NCBI RefSeq assembly: GCF_006385685.1
Contig: NZ_VFRP01000026.1
Location: 1-57,366 of the forward strand
Length of the DNA stretch: 57,366 nt
Source: Amaricoccus solimangrovi
GTDB lineage: Bacteria > Pseudomonadota > Alphaproteobacteria > Rhodobacterales > Rhodobacteraceae
Direction of reading: 5' to 3'
Shown: one piece after another, positions 17,137 through 25,290 of the stretch
How positions within the stretch are numbered: the stretch's first letter is position 1
How the letters are laid out: each line of letters begins with the position of its first letter
Notes under the pieces: model-generated
What the model saw: only the letters and a program-made list of their open reading frames with translations
What the model was told of the DNA's origin: nothing
The model's database searches: none
Program-made: the position numbers and the translations under genes

Positions 17137-18570
17137 ATGAACGCGCCCGTCAGGGAGCCGAGCTTCCGCGAATCCGTCGACATCATGTTCAGCCGGGCCG
17201 TCCGGCTCATGGATCTCTCGCCGGGGCTGGAGGAGAAGATCCGCGTCTGCAACTCCACCTACACGGTTCGATTCGGCGTCAGGCTGCGCGGGGCGATCCA
17301 TACCTTCACCGGCTACCGCTCGGTGCATTCCGAGCACATGGAGCCGGTCAAGGGCGGCATCCGCTACGCGATGAGCGTCAACCAGGACGAGGTCGAGGCG
17401 CTGGCGGCGCTGATGACCTACAAATGCGCGCTGGTGGAGACGCCCTTCGGCGGCTCCAAGGGCGGGCTCCGGATCGATCCGCGCGAATGGGACGAGCACG
17501 AACTCGAGCTCATCACCCGCCGCTTCGCCTATGAACTGGCCAAGCGCGACCTCATCAACCCGAGCCAGAACGTGCCCGCCCCGGACATGGGCACGGGCGA
17601 GCGCGAGATGGCCTGGATCGTCGACCAGTACCGGCGGATGAACACGACCGACATCAACGCCGCCGCCTGCGTGACCGGCAAGCCGCTCAACGCGGGCGGC
17701 ATCCAGGGCCGGGTCGAGGCGACGGGGCGGGGCATCCAATACGCGCTCCGCGAGTTCTTCCGCCATCCCGAGGACGTGGCGCGGGCGCATCTCGACGGCG
17801 GCCTGGAGGGCAAGCGGGTCGTCGTGCAGGGGCTCGGCAACGTCGGCTTCCACGCGGCGAAGTTCCTATCGGAGGAGGACGGGGCGCTCGTCACCGGCGT
17901 GATCGAGCGCGACGGCGCCGTGATGAACCCCGCCGGCCTCTCGATCGAGCATCTGAAGGCCCATATCGGCGCCACCGGCGGCGTGAAGGACTTCCCCGGC
18001 GCGACCTATTACGAGGAGGGCTCGGCGGTCCTGGAGGCGGAATGCGACATCCTCGTGCCCGCCGCGATGGAAGGGGTGATCAACCTCTCGAACGCCGACC
18101 GGATCCAGGCGCCGCTGATCATCGAGGCGGCGAACGGCCCGGTGACCGCCGGGGCGGACGATCTGCTCCGCCGCAAGGGCAAGGTGATCATCCCCGATCT
18201 CTATGCCAACGCGGGCGGCGTGACGGTGAGCTATTTCGAATGGGTGAAGAACCTCAGCCACATCCGCTTCGGCCGGATGCAGCGCCGCCAGGAGGAGGCG
18301 CAGCACGCGCTGCTCGTGCAGGAACTCGAACGCGTCGCCCGGACCAGCGGGATGAAGCACGGCCTGTCGGACACGTTCAAGAGCCAGTACGTGCGCGGCG
18401 CGGGCGAGCTCGAACTGGTCCGCTCCGGCCTCGATGACACGATGCGCGAGGCCTATCAGTCGATTCGCGAGGTCTGGCACACGCGCAAGGGCGTCGAGGA
18501 TCTGCGCGTCGCCGCCTATCTCGTCTCGATCGGCCGCGTCGCGGCCAGCTACCGCTCGAAGGGTCTCTGA
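17137..18570 (+). CDS. glutamate dehydrogenase (Glu/Leu/Phe/Val family)
   Basis: 477 residues. The family reversibly deaminates glutamate (or a branched or aromatic amino acid) to the 2-oxo acid with NAD(P). The N-terminal catalytic domain has PVKGGIRYAMSV and ETPFGGSKGGLRIDP near 105-112 with its substrate lysines, and NVPAPDMGTGEREM. The Rossmann domain starts with VVVQGLGNVG near 228, and NAGGVTVSYFEW follows near the C-terminus. Glutamate is the most likely substrate from overall similarity, but leucine-type activity is possible. It is transcribed alone, with hairpins after the stop. Confidence 0.88.
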   Translation: MNAPVREPSFRESVDIMFSRAVRLMDLSPGLEEKIRVCNSTYTVRFGVRLRGAIHTFTGYRSVHSEHMEPVKGGIRYAMSVNQDEVEALAALMTYKCALVETPFGGSKGGLRIDPREWDEHELELITRRFAYELAKRDLINPSQNVPAPDMGTGEREMAWIVDQYRRMNTTDINAAACVTGKPLNAGGIQGRVEATGRGIQYALREFFRHPEDVARAHLDGGLEGKRVVVQGLGNVGFHAAKFLSEEDGALVTGVIERDGAVMNPAGLSIEHLKAHIGATGGVKDFPGATYYEEGSAVLEAECDILVPAAMEGVINLSNADRIQAPLIIEAANGPVTAGADDLLRRKGKVIIPDLYANAGGVTVSYFEWVKNLSHIRFGRMQRRQEEAQHALLVQELERVARTSGMKHGLSDTFKSQYVRGAGELELVRSGLDDTMREAYQSIREVWHTRKGVEDLRVAAYLVSIGRVAASYRSKGL

Positions 18571-18611
18571 ACCGTCCCGGCACCTCGGGGGAGGGGATGC
18601 CGGCCTGATCC

Positions 18612-18655
18612 CGGGGCGCGAAACGCCCCGTGAGACGCGGGCGCGCGGCCCGCGT
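18612..18655 (+). terminator. tandem GC-rich hairpins after glutamate dehydrogenase
   Basis: Two adjacent stem-loops: CGGGGCG/CGCCCCG around CGAAA (18612-18630) and ACGCGGGC/GCCCGCGT around five bases (18635-18655). They lie 42-85 bases after the stop. Neither has a T-run, so they may mark the 3' end or stabilise the mRNA rather than terminate it. I saw nothing else in 18571-18824 apart from the leader of the next gene. Confidence 0.35.
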
Positions 18656-18824
18656 TCGTCGCCTCGGTCGGATCGCAGCCCGGAGTTCGCGGGCACCCCC
18701 GGCCGAGGTCATGCGCCATCGCGCCGCGGGCGTGTTCCCGCCGACGCGGCCGGGCAGCCTTGACCGGAGGGCGGGGTAGACGGAGAAGGCGCCCCTGTCG
18801 GAAGTAGGCTGTGGAGGCTGAAAA

Positions 18825-20447
18825 ATGGCGCGTATCTTCGAGTCCGGGGACCGGATCATCTTCAACGAACCGGACACCGGGGCCGCCGCGCGGGAGGAGG
18901 CCTTCGCCGCGCCCGCGCTCGATTTCGACGCCGCGCCCGCGTTCCGGTTCCACGCCGCGGCCGATATGGCGGAGCCGCTTTCCGCCGCGCGCCCGTCCCA
19001 GGTCTCGGCAGCCGCCGCGGCCGGCGCGGCGCTTCCGACCTATTCGAACACCCAGATCGCCGATTACCTGCGGGCCGGCTACTGGAAGGACGTGGGCGAG
19101 CTGCCGCGCAGCTTCAACATGGGCGCGACCGGCGTCGGCGCGAACGACGGCGTGCTGCGCTACAACACCGACGCGCTCTCCTCCGCCGGCGCGGCGCTGG
19201 CGCAGAAGGCGCTGCGCCTCTACGGCGAGGTGCTCGGCATCGACTTCGTCAAGACGAGTTCGAGCGGCGCCTCGGTCGACATCCTCTTCCTCAACGACGA
19301 CAAGAACTCGGCCTATACCTGGGTCGCCTCCTACGCCGACGCGCAGAACACGATCGCGCAGGCCAATGTGAACGTGGGCTCGGACTGGGTCTCGCATTAC
19401 GGTACCGGCAGCGCCACCTATTCGCTGCAGACCTTCGTCCACGAGATCGGCCACGCGCTCGGCCTCGGCCATGCCGGCGACTACAACGGCGGCGCGACCT
19501 ATGTGACGAATACCGGCGACGCCTCCTACGGGGACAACAGCAACCACTATCTGAACGACAGCTGGCAGGCGTCGGTCATGTCGTATTTCTCGCAGATCGA
19601 CAACACGGCCGTCGACGCGGATTACGCCTTCGACCTCTCGCCGATGGTGGCGGACTGGATCGCGCTCGGCCGGATGTACGGCGGAGTCGGCGGGTTCACC
19701 GGCAACACCACCTGGGGCTTCAACAGCAACATAGGCTCCACCGTCTTCGCCAATCTCGACAAATACGCCGACGAGATGGCCTTCACGATCGTCGATGGCG
19801 GCGGCCGCGACACGATCGACTTCTCCGGCTTCTCCGACGCGCAGCGGATCAACCTCAACCCCGGCGCGATCTCCTCCGTCGGCGGCCTCACGGGCAACAT
19901 GTCGATCGCGATGGGCACGGTGATCGAGGCCGCGAAGGGCGGCTCGGGCGCGGACATCCTGACCGGCAACGGCGCGGCGAACGTGCTTTCCGGCCTCGGC
20001 GGCGCTGACCGGATCCTCGGCGCGGGCGGCGCCGACACGCTCCGGGGCGGGGCGGGCAACGACACGCTGACCGGCGGCGCCGGCGCCGACACGCTGATCG
20101 GCGGCCCGGGAAGCGACGTCTTCCGGCTGGCGAGCCGTTCGGATTCGGGGCTCAGCGCGCGCGACGTCATCCGGGCGGGCGATGGCGGCGGCGCCTTCGA
20201 CGGCGCGGGCGTCGCGGGAGGCGACCGGATCGACGTCTCGGGGATCGACGCGAATACGAAGGTCGCCGGCGACCAGAGCTTCGTGCTGGGCGGGACCGCC
20301 CGGGGTCATCTCTGGCTCACCAATTCGGGCACGGACACGATCGTGCACGGCAACCACGACGGCGACGCGGCGGCCGATTTCGAACTGGTGATCAAGGACG
20401 GCGCGACGCTCGCGAGCGCCTATGTGGCGGGCGACTTCATCCTCTGA
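18825..20447 (+). CDS. serralysin-type zinc metalloprotease with RTX repeats
   Basis: 540 residues with no N-terminal signal peptide, as expected for type I secretion. The zinc site HEIGHALGLGH spans residues 206-216, and the Met-turn SVMSYFSQ (Met252, Tyr254) follows, both diagnostic of M10B proteases. After the catalytic domain come RTX calcium nonapeptides in about residues 375-435 (GGSGADILTG, GGAGNDTLTG, GGAGADTLIG, GGPGSDVF). The C-terminus ends in a beta-rich segment closing with hydrophobic DFIL, consistent with a type I signal. No type I secretion genes lie in this window, so its exporter must be elsewhere. Expected role: extracellular protein degradation. Confidence 0.92.
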   Translation: MARIFESGDRIIFNEPDTGAAAREEAFAAPALDFDAAPAFRFHAAADMAEPLSAARPSQVSAAAAAGAALPTYSNTQIADYLRAGYWKDVGELPRSFNMGATGVGANDGVLRYNTDALSSAGAALAQKALRLYGEVLGIDFVKTSSSGASVDILFLNDDKNSAYTWVASYADAQNTIAQANVNVGSDWVSHYGTGSATYSLQTFVHEIGHALGLGHAGDYNGGATYVTNTGDASYGDNSNHYLNDSWQASVMSYFSQIDNTAVDADYAFDLSPMVADWIALGRMYGGVGGFTGNTTWGFNSNIGSTVFANLDKYADEMAFTIVDGGGRDTIDFSGFSDAQRINLNPGAISSVGGLTGNMSIAMGTVIEAAKGGSGADILTGNGAANVLSGLGGADRILGAGGADTLRGGAGNDTLTGGAGADTLIGGPGSDVFRLASRSDSGLSARDVIRAGDGGGAFDGAGVAGGDRIDVSGIDANTKVAGDQSFVLGGTARGHLWLTNSGTDTIVHGNHDGDAAADFELVIKDGATLASAYVAGDFIL

Positions 20448-20469
20448 CCCCGCGGAGCCGGGCGGAGGT

Positions 20470-20712
20470 CTACGCTCCGCGCCCGGGACCGCGCCGGATC
20501 AGCCAAGCCGTGGCCCCCGCCTCTTCCGAGGCGCGCAGAAGCAGGTGCCCGGCCTCGGCGCAGAAATGCGGCATGTCGACCACCGCGGCCGGGTCGTCGG
20601 CCAGCACGCGCAGCACGGCCCCCTCGGGCAGCGCCAGCAGGCGCTTGCGCGCCCGGAGCACCGGCAGCGGGCAGAGAAGCCCGCGGGCGTCGATCTCGTC
20701 ATCCCAGTCCAT
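20470..20712 (-). CDS. TusA-like sulfurtransferase (SirA/YedF family)
   Basis: 80 residues from the ATG at 20712, which has GAGGAG two bases upstream. The hallmark CPLP motif is in GLLCPLPVLRARK, giving the persulfide-carrying Cys14. The TusA/SirA fold carries sulfur for tRNA thiolation or other sulfur trafficking. A second part of the fold, VLADDPAAVVDMPHFC, follows. It is divergent from ccdA, which transfers reducing power through thiols, so a shared role in thiol/sulfur chemistry is plausible. The larger open frame upstream on this strand is the shadow of ccdA. Confidence 0.85.
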   Translation of the reverse strand: MDWDDEIDARGLLCPLPVLRARKRLLALPEGAVLRVLADDPAAVVDMPHFCAEAGHLLLRASEEAGATAWLIRRGPGRGA

Positions 20713-20835
20713 CGCTCCTCGATGCCAGCAAAAGCCGCGGACGGCCACGGGATTTTGAGATCGCGCGGCCGTGACGTGGCCGGGCGGGGGCGCTAGGGTG
20801 CCCGCCGACCGGGGCAGGAGCGGGACAGGCGGCGG

Positions 20836-21588
20836 ATGTTCGGAATCGATCTCTTCGACGGGGCGCTGGCGCCCGCGCTCATCGTGGCGCTGCTCGCGGG
20901 CGTGCTGAGCTTCCTGTCGCCCTGCGTCCTGCCGATCGTGCCGCCCTACCTCGCCTACATGGCGGGAACCTCGATCGAGGACATGCGCCGGGGCGGGGGC
21001 GCGGATCGCCGGGTGATGACGGCGGCCACCTTCTTCGTGCTCGGCCTCTCGACCGTCTTCCTCGTGCTCGGCCTCGCCGCCTCGGCCTTCGGGCGGATGT
21101 TCCTGGCCTGGCAGCGCGAGATGGGACTGATCGGCGGCGTGGTGATCGTGCTCTTCGGGCTCCATTTCCTCGGCGTGCTGCGCATCCCGCTGCTCTACCG
21201 CGAGGCGCGGATCGACGCGGGTGACCAGGCCGGCTCGCCCTTCGGCGCCTATCTGCTCGGCCTCGCCTTCGCCTTCGGCTGGACCCCCTGCATCGGCCCG
21301 GTGCTCGGCACGATCCTGAGCCTCGCCGCGCAGGAGGGCTCGCTCGAGCGCGGGCTCGTCATGATGGGCTTCTACGCGGTCGGCCTCGGCCTGCCGTTCC
21401 TGCTGACGGCGGTGTTCCTGCGCCACGCGCTGGGCCTGCTCGCGGGGCTCCGCCGCCACATGCCGACGGTCGAGCGGGCGATGGGCGTGCTGCTCGTCGC
21501 GGTGGGCCTGCTGATGCTGACGGGCGGCTTCACCAGCCTGTCCTTCTGGCTGCTCGAGACCTTCCCGTCGCTGGCGCTGATCGGCTGA
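20836..21588 (+). CDS. ccdA: cytochrome c biogenesis protein CcdA
   Basis: 250 residues with about six hydrophobic membrane helices. CcdA carries electrons from cytoplasmic thioredoxin across the inner membrane to periplasmic thiol proteins for cytochrome c maturation. The two redox cysteines are in the paired motifs LSFLSPCVLPIVPP (Cys30) and AFGWTPCIGPVLG (near 154), the internal repeat typical of the family. Start chosen at the ATG preceded by GGCGG. It is convergent with the cation efflux gene; the two stop codons lie within one hairpin. Confidence 0.92.
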   Translation: MFGIDLFDGALAPALIVALLAGVLSFLSPCVLPIVPPYLAYMAGTSIEDMRRGGGADRRVMTAATFFVLGLSTVFLVLGLAASAFGRMFLAWQREMGLIGGVVIVLFGLHFLGVLRIPLLYREARIDAGDQAGSPFGAYLLGLAFAFGWTPCIGPVLGTILSLAAQEGSLERGLVMMGFYAVGLGLPFLLTAVFLRHALGLLAGLRRHMPTVERAMGVLLVAVGLLMLTGGFTSLSFWLLETFPSLALIG

Positions 21589-21607
21589 GGCCGGATCCGG
21601 CCCTCAG
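21585..21607. terminator. bidirectional hairpin between convergent ccdA and CDF genes
   Basis: CTGAGGCCGGA faces TCCGGCCCTCAG, an inverted repeat with one extra base, around the 15-base gap. It contains both stop codons (TGA of ccdA and TCA, the complement of TGA, of the CDF gene). There is no T-run, so terminator function is inferred from position. Confidence 0.35.
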
Positions 21608-22509
21608 GCCTTGGTGGCGATGGCGAGCCCCTCGGAGGGTTCGAGCTTCGCCTTCTCCTCGGGTTCGACATGGATGGTGACGAGCGCGTCCGCCGTCGTC
21701 GCCTTGATCGCCTGTTCGATCCGGTCGCAGATCGCATGCGCCTCCGAGACCGGCATGTCGCCCGGCACGACCATGTGGAAATCGACGAAGGTGGCCGGGC
21801 CGCTGCCCCGGGCGCGCAGGTCGTGCACCTCGATGGCGCCGTCGCCCCCCTTCTCGATCGCGCGCAGGATCGGGGCGAGCGCCTCTTCCGGCAGCGCCTC
21901 GTCCATCAGCCCGCCGAACGAGTCCCGCACCACGTGCCAGCCCGACCAGAGGATGCTGAGCGCGACGACGCCGGCCATCAGCGGGTCCAGGATCTTCCAG
22001 CCGCTCACCACCGTCAGCACGATCCCGAAGGTCACGCCGACCGAGGTGACGACGTCCGAGAGCAGATGCCTGCCATCCGCGACCAGCGCGGGCGAGCGCA
22101 TCGCGCGGCCCCGCCCGATGAGAACCCGGCTCCAGCCGGCGTTGAGCGCGCTCGCAAGGCCGCTCAGCAGCAGGCCGGGCAGCGGCGCCTCGATCGCGCG
22201 CGGGTCGCGCAGCCCCGCCCAGGCCTCGCGCAGGATCATCCCGGCGGCGAGGATGATCAGCGTCCCGGCGAAGACCGCGCTGAAATACTCGATCTTGTGG
22301 TGGCCATAGGGGTGATTCTGGTCCGCCGGCTGCGCGGACAGCCGGACCGCGAAAAGCGCGACCAGCGCGGTCGCGACGTTGACGAGGCTCTCGAGCGCGT
22401 CGGAATAGAGCGCCACCGACCCGGTCACCGCGTAGGCGAGATACTTGATCGCGAGGACGGCGAATCCCACCGCGAGGCTGCCCGCCGCGATCCTGATGCT
22501 CCCCTGCAT
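21604..22509 (-). CDS. cation diffusion facilitator family transporter
   Basis: 301 residues from the ATG at 22509, which has GGAGG four bases upstream. CDF proteins export divalent metals (Zn, Fe, Co, Mn, Cd) from the cytoplasm by proton antiport. Metal-site signatures are visible: YSDALESLVN in helix 2 and GRHLLSDVVTS in helix 5, each with the two ligands of site A, plus DQNHPYGHHKIE in the loop between. The last 90 residues form the cytoplasmic dimerisation domain with HDLRARGSGP and VDFHMVVPG. Metal specificity cannot be read safely. Upstream is a tRNA-Asp gene on the same strand. Confidence 0.88.
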   Translation of the reverse strand: MQGSIRIAAGSLAVGFAVLAIKYLAYAVTGSVALYSDALESLVNVATALVALFAVRLSAQPADQNHPYGHHKIEYFSAVFAGTLIILAAGMILREAWAGLRDPRAIEAPLPGLLLSGLASALNAGWSRVLIGRGRAMRSPALVADGRHLLSDVVTSVGVTFGIVLTVVSGWKILDPLMAGVVALSILWSGWHVVRDSFGGLMDEALPEEALAPILRAIEKGGDGAIEVHDLRARGSGPATFVDFHMVVPGDMPVSEAHAICDRIEQAIKATTADALVTIHVEPEEKAKLEPSEGLAIATKA

Positions 22510-22686
22510 GACGCCTCCGTTCGAAGGTCGAACGCTATAGCCGAGCGACTCCGCGCCGGCAACCGGCCGCCGCGCGGGGCGATGACAGCCCGCCGGCGGC
22601 GCCGACATCCCGCCCCGGTGACCGGATACCGCGGCGCCCTCCGGCGGAGAGCGATTCCGGGTCATCGAACGTGTCGAGGGGGGAAG

Positions 22687-22763
22687 TGGCGCGGTTGACG
22701 GGGCTCGAACCCGCGACCTCCGGCGTGACAGGCCGGCACTCTAACCGACTGAGCTACAACCGC
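22687..22763 (-). tRNA. tRNA-Asp (GTC)
   Basis: The 77-base minus-strand sequence begins GCGGTTGTAGCTCAGTCGG and folds as a full cloverleaf. The seven-base acceptor stem GCGGTTG pairs with CAACCGC. The anticodon stem CCGGC/GCCGG holds loop CTGTCAC, anticodon GTC. The T arm has TTCGAGC. G73, the aspartate identity base, is followed by an encoded CCA. From 22764 to 23056 I see no gene. Confidence 0.97.
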
Positions 22764-23056
22764 GCTTTTCGCGTCGTGGATCCGGTGCCCGGGGCTTGCC
22801 CCGCGCGGCCCGGCGCCGCGTCGCTGGGGGCCTTTTAGGGGGGTGCCCGGGGGGCGTCAAGGCCCCCCGTGACGGATGCGCGACGAATTCGCCGCGCGCC
22901 GCGCGCCAGGCCCCGCGGCGGTTTTCCGCGCGCCCTCACGTGACCACGTGAATCCCCCCACCGCTTCGCATAGGGTGCGGCGCAGCGCGGGCTCGGCCAC
23001 GTCGATCTGGTGCTTGGTGTCGTGATGCTCTCATCGCGATTAGTGAGGGGTGTCCC

Positions 23057-23206
23057 GTGATCGAGACGCGCGTCTTTTCCCTGATTCTCGCCCTCGCCGC
23101 CTTCGCGGTGGCGGTCGGGATTTCGCAGCTGTTGCGGATGCTCGTCCGCGACATCATCGAGCGGTCCCGCAAGGAGGATGCGAGGGAAGGACGCTGGTTC
23201 GAATGA
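23057..23206 (+). CDS. putative small single-span membrane protein
   Basis: 49 codons starting with GTG, with GAGGGG upstream at 23045. The peptide starts with a short charged segment (IETR), then one hydrophobic helix (VFSLILALAAFAVAVGI), then a basic/acidic amphipathic tail (RDIIERSRKEDAREGRW). The layout is that of a small inner-membrane protein with a cytoplasmic tail. I do not recognise a family. The regular hydrophobicity and ribosome site argue for a real gene, but the size makes this uncertain. The next small gene begins 102 bases later. Confidence 0.45.
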   Translation: MIETRVFSLILALAAFAVAVGISQLLRMLVRDIIERSRKEDAREGRWFE

Positions 23207-23308
23207 ACCGGCCGCGGCGCCGCGCCGGCGTGCCTTCGCCGGCGCGGCCCGTCCACCGCAACGATTCGGGTGTGTGAGCGTTTCCGCCGCGTAAGCGAGG
23301 AGAAGCGC

Positions 23309-23551
23309 ATGTACAGACATTCGATCGACATCTGCCCCGACGACCCCGAGGAACTCATCCGGCGGCTCGATTCGCTGGCGGAGACCGGCGCCGAGGTCAT
23401 CAACGTGATCTGGCAGCCCCGCCGCGCGGCGGAGGGCGACCAGTCCGCCGCCTTCGACACCAGCGGCAGTTTCCTCGTCATCTCGCGCCGGAACGCGATG
23501 ACCGAGGCGGCGGCGATCGACGAGCGGGAACAATCCGCCATCGTCGCCTGA
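23309..23551 (+). CDS. hypothetical small cytoplasmic protein
   Basis: 80 residues beginning MYRHSIDICPDDPEEL; the ATG at 23309 has AGGAG seven bases upstream. The sequence is acidic and soluble, with a predicted beta-alpha pattern (EVINVIWQPRR, FLVISRRNAM). The phrase INVIWQP and the Phe-Leu-Val-Ile strand hint at a small ferredoxin-like or DUF-type fold, but I do not recognise the family. It may form an operon with the small membrane protein upstream. Confidence 0.6.
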   Translation: MYRHSIDICPDDPEELIRRLDSLAETGAEVINVIWQPRRAAEGDQSAAFDTSGSFLVISRRNAMTEAAAIDEREQSAIVA

Positions 23552-23707
23552 TCGGTCCGAATGGCAAGGGGCGGGCTTCCGGTCCGCCTCGCATCTCTTG
23601 CGCGCGGGGCCGTCTCGGGAAATTCCGGAACGACCCCGCGCTGTGACGCGCCCGGAGGGACAGGCGCGTCATTCCCGCGGGCAGGGTCGCGCCCGCGCGG
23701 CCGGGGA

Positions 23708-24577
23708 TCAGGCCGCGGCGACTCCGACCAGCGGTATGCGAAGCTCTGCACGGACGTCCTCGAGCCGGCGGCCCGCCGCGATCTCCTCGCACCAGACCTC
23801 GAACTTCTCCATCCGGTGCGGGCCGTAGCTCGTCACCATCGACACGTCGGCGGCGTCCATGCCGCGCACCATCAGGATCCGGCCGATGCGCGGCACGTTG
23901 TAGCGCGCGTCGAACGTGTACCAGCGCCCGCCGAGGAAGACCTCGAACCAGGCGCAGAAATCCATCGGGTCGGGGTTGTAGGGCACACCGATGTCGCCGA
24001 GATAGCCGCTGCCGTAGCGGGCGGGGATGTTGAGCGCGCGGCAGAAGGCGATCGAGAGATGGGCGAAGTCGCGGCACACGCCCCTGCCTTCGCGGTAGGC
24101 GTCGAGCGCGGTCTTCGTCGGCCGCCCGTGGCAGTAGCCGAATTCGATATGGTTGTGCACGAAGTCGCAGATCGCCTGCACCCGCGCCCAGCCGTCCGGA
24201 ATATGGCCGAACATCGACCACGCCTCGTTCGACAGCAGATCCGATTCGACGAATCGGCTGGGCACCAGATAGCGCAGCGTCTCGGCCGGCAGGTGGCTGA
24301 CGGGCAGCTGTTCGGCCCAGGGATGGACGGGATCGGGATCGCCGCCGTCCTCGATCACGAAATCGCTCACCAGCGTGACGAGCCCGCCCGGGTGGGTCAG
24401 GCGCGTCATCCGGTTGCCGAACGAATCGGTGTAGGTCTGGCCCGGCAGCCGCGGCTCGCAGCGCACGGCGCCGTCGCCCAGCACCGGACTGACCTCGGGC
24501 CGGGGCGACAGCGCGCACAGGATCGGGGTCTCGTTGTCGCAGCGAATGGAAATCTCAAAGCCAGCGCGAATGAACAA
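23708..24577 (-). CDS. transglutaminase-like (cysteine protease fold) family protein
   Basis: 289 residues starting at a TTG (24577) with AAGGAG eight bases upstream; no ATG gives a family-like N-terminus. The first 130 residues are the bacterial transglutaminase N-terminal beta domain. The core has the catalytic Cys in GRGVCRDFAHLSIAFCRAL, then MDFCAWFEVFLGGRWYTFDAR with the Asp. At the position that is usually His in the core (HAWxEV) this protein has Cys. Members are thought to act as peptidases or amidases. The C-terminal SMVTSYGPHRMEKFEVWCEE segment is shared with a subgroup common in alphaproteobacteria. Confidence 0.78.
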   Translation of the reverse strand: MFIRAGFEISIRCDNETPILCALSPRPEVSPVLGDGAVRCEPRLPGQTYTDSFGNRMTRLTHPGGLVTLVSDFVIEDGGDPDPVHPWAEQLPVSHLPAETLRYLVPSRFVESDLLSNEAWSMFGHIPDGWARVQAICDFVHNHIEFGYCHGRPTKTALDAYREGRGVCRDFAHLSIAFCRALNIPARYGSGYLGDIGVPYNPDPMDFCAWFEVFLGGRWYTFDARYNVPRIGRILMVRGMDAADVSMVTSYGPHRMEKFEVWCEEIAAGRRLEDVRAELRIPLVGVAAA

Positions 24578-24844
24578 CGCCAGGTCTCCTTCCTTGAATC
24601 CGGCCTTCGCAGGCTCGACGCCCGCTGGCGTCTTGGCGGGTTCAACGGGAAGCCGCGCGCTTTGTTCCGGGCCTCCGGGCAGGATTCCCGCGGCGGGCCG
24701 GAAGCCGCCGATGCCCGGCAGGCGGCGCGGCGCGGGGCATCCTCCCGGCGCGGGGGCCGGAAACGAAAAATCCGCGCCGGCGAGGGCGCGGATCATCGAA
24801 GTTCGGTTGCTCTCCCGCCGGCCCGAGGCCGGTCAGGGCACGCC

Positions 24845-24970
24845 TCAGCCCTGACGGGCCTTGAACCGGCGCTGGGTCTTGTTGATCACGAAGACACGAC
24901 CCTTGCGGCGCACAACGCGGCAGTCGCGATGGCGCAGCTTCAGGGAGCGAAGCGAATTCACGACCTTCAT
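24845..24970 (-). CDS. rpmJ: 50S ribosomal protein bL36
   Basis: 41 residues beginning [19 protein letters not shown] and ending [13 protein letters not shown], a near-textbook bL36 of the alphaproteobacterial type. It lacks the full CxxC...CxxxxH zinc set; only Cys17 remains. The start has GGAG seven bases upstream. It is a structural protein of the large ribosomal subunit and stands alone, near a tRNA-Val gene. Confidence 0.95.
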   Translation of the reverse strand: MKVVNSLRSLKLRHRDCRVVRRKGRVFVINKTQRRFKARQG

Positions 24971-25067
24971 GGCCTCTCTCCTTTCTAAGCGGCGCGCGGA
25001 GCGATCCTGCGCCTGGTTGCGGTCAGCCCTTTCGGGCGGAATTTCGGGCCAGACCCCCGAGGGGGAA

Positions 25068-25142
25068 TGGTGGGCGTAACTGGGATTGAACCAGTGACCC
25101 CTTCGATGTCAACGAAGTGCTCTCCCGCTGAGCTATACGCCC
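25068..25142 (-). tRNA. tRNA-Val (GAC)
   Basis: A 75-base cloverleaf on the minus strand starting GGGCGTATAGCTCAGCGGG. The acceptor stem GGGCGTA pairs with TACGCCC, the anticodon stem CTTCG/CGAAG holds loop TTGACAT (anticodon GAC), and the T arm contains TTCAATC. Discriminator A and an encoded CCA follow. Confidence 0.97.
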
Positions 25143-25290
25143 GGGCGTCGAAGGCGTCGCCTCCGAAACCGTGGCGTGTCCTTAAGGGATGCCGCCGGAA
25201 GGTTCAAGTGATTTCCAAACGCTTTCTCATCCCCATATAGTCATCGCCGGGACTGGCCCGGAGCGCCGGCGGGTATGGGGTCGGGAAGGC

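Noticed and set aside
23050-23277. 75-residue plus-strand frame starting at 23050
   Set aside because: Arg/Pro-rich, overlaps the better small membrane-protein frame at 23057 and has no helix or motif.
25068-25142. tRNA-Val as a possible attachment site for an integrated element
   Set aside because: No direct repeat of its 3' end and no integrase found nearby; the AT-rich island is 6 kb away.
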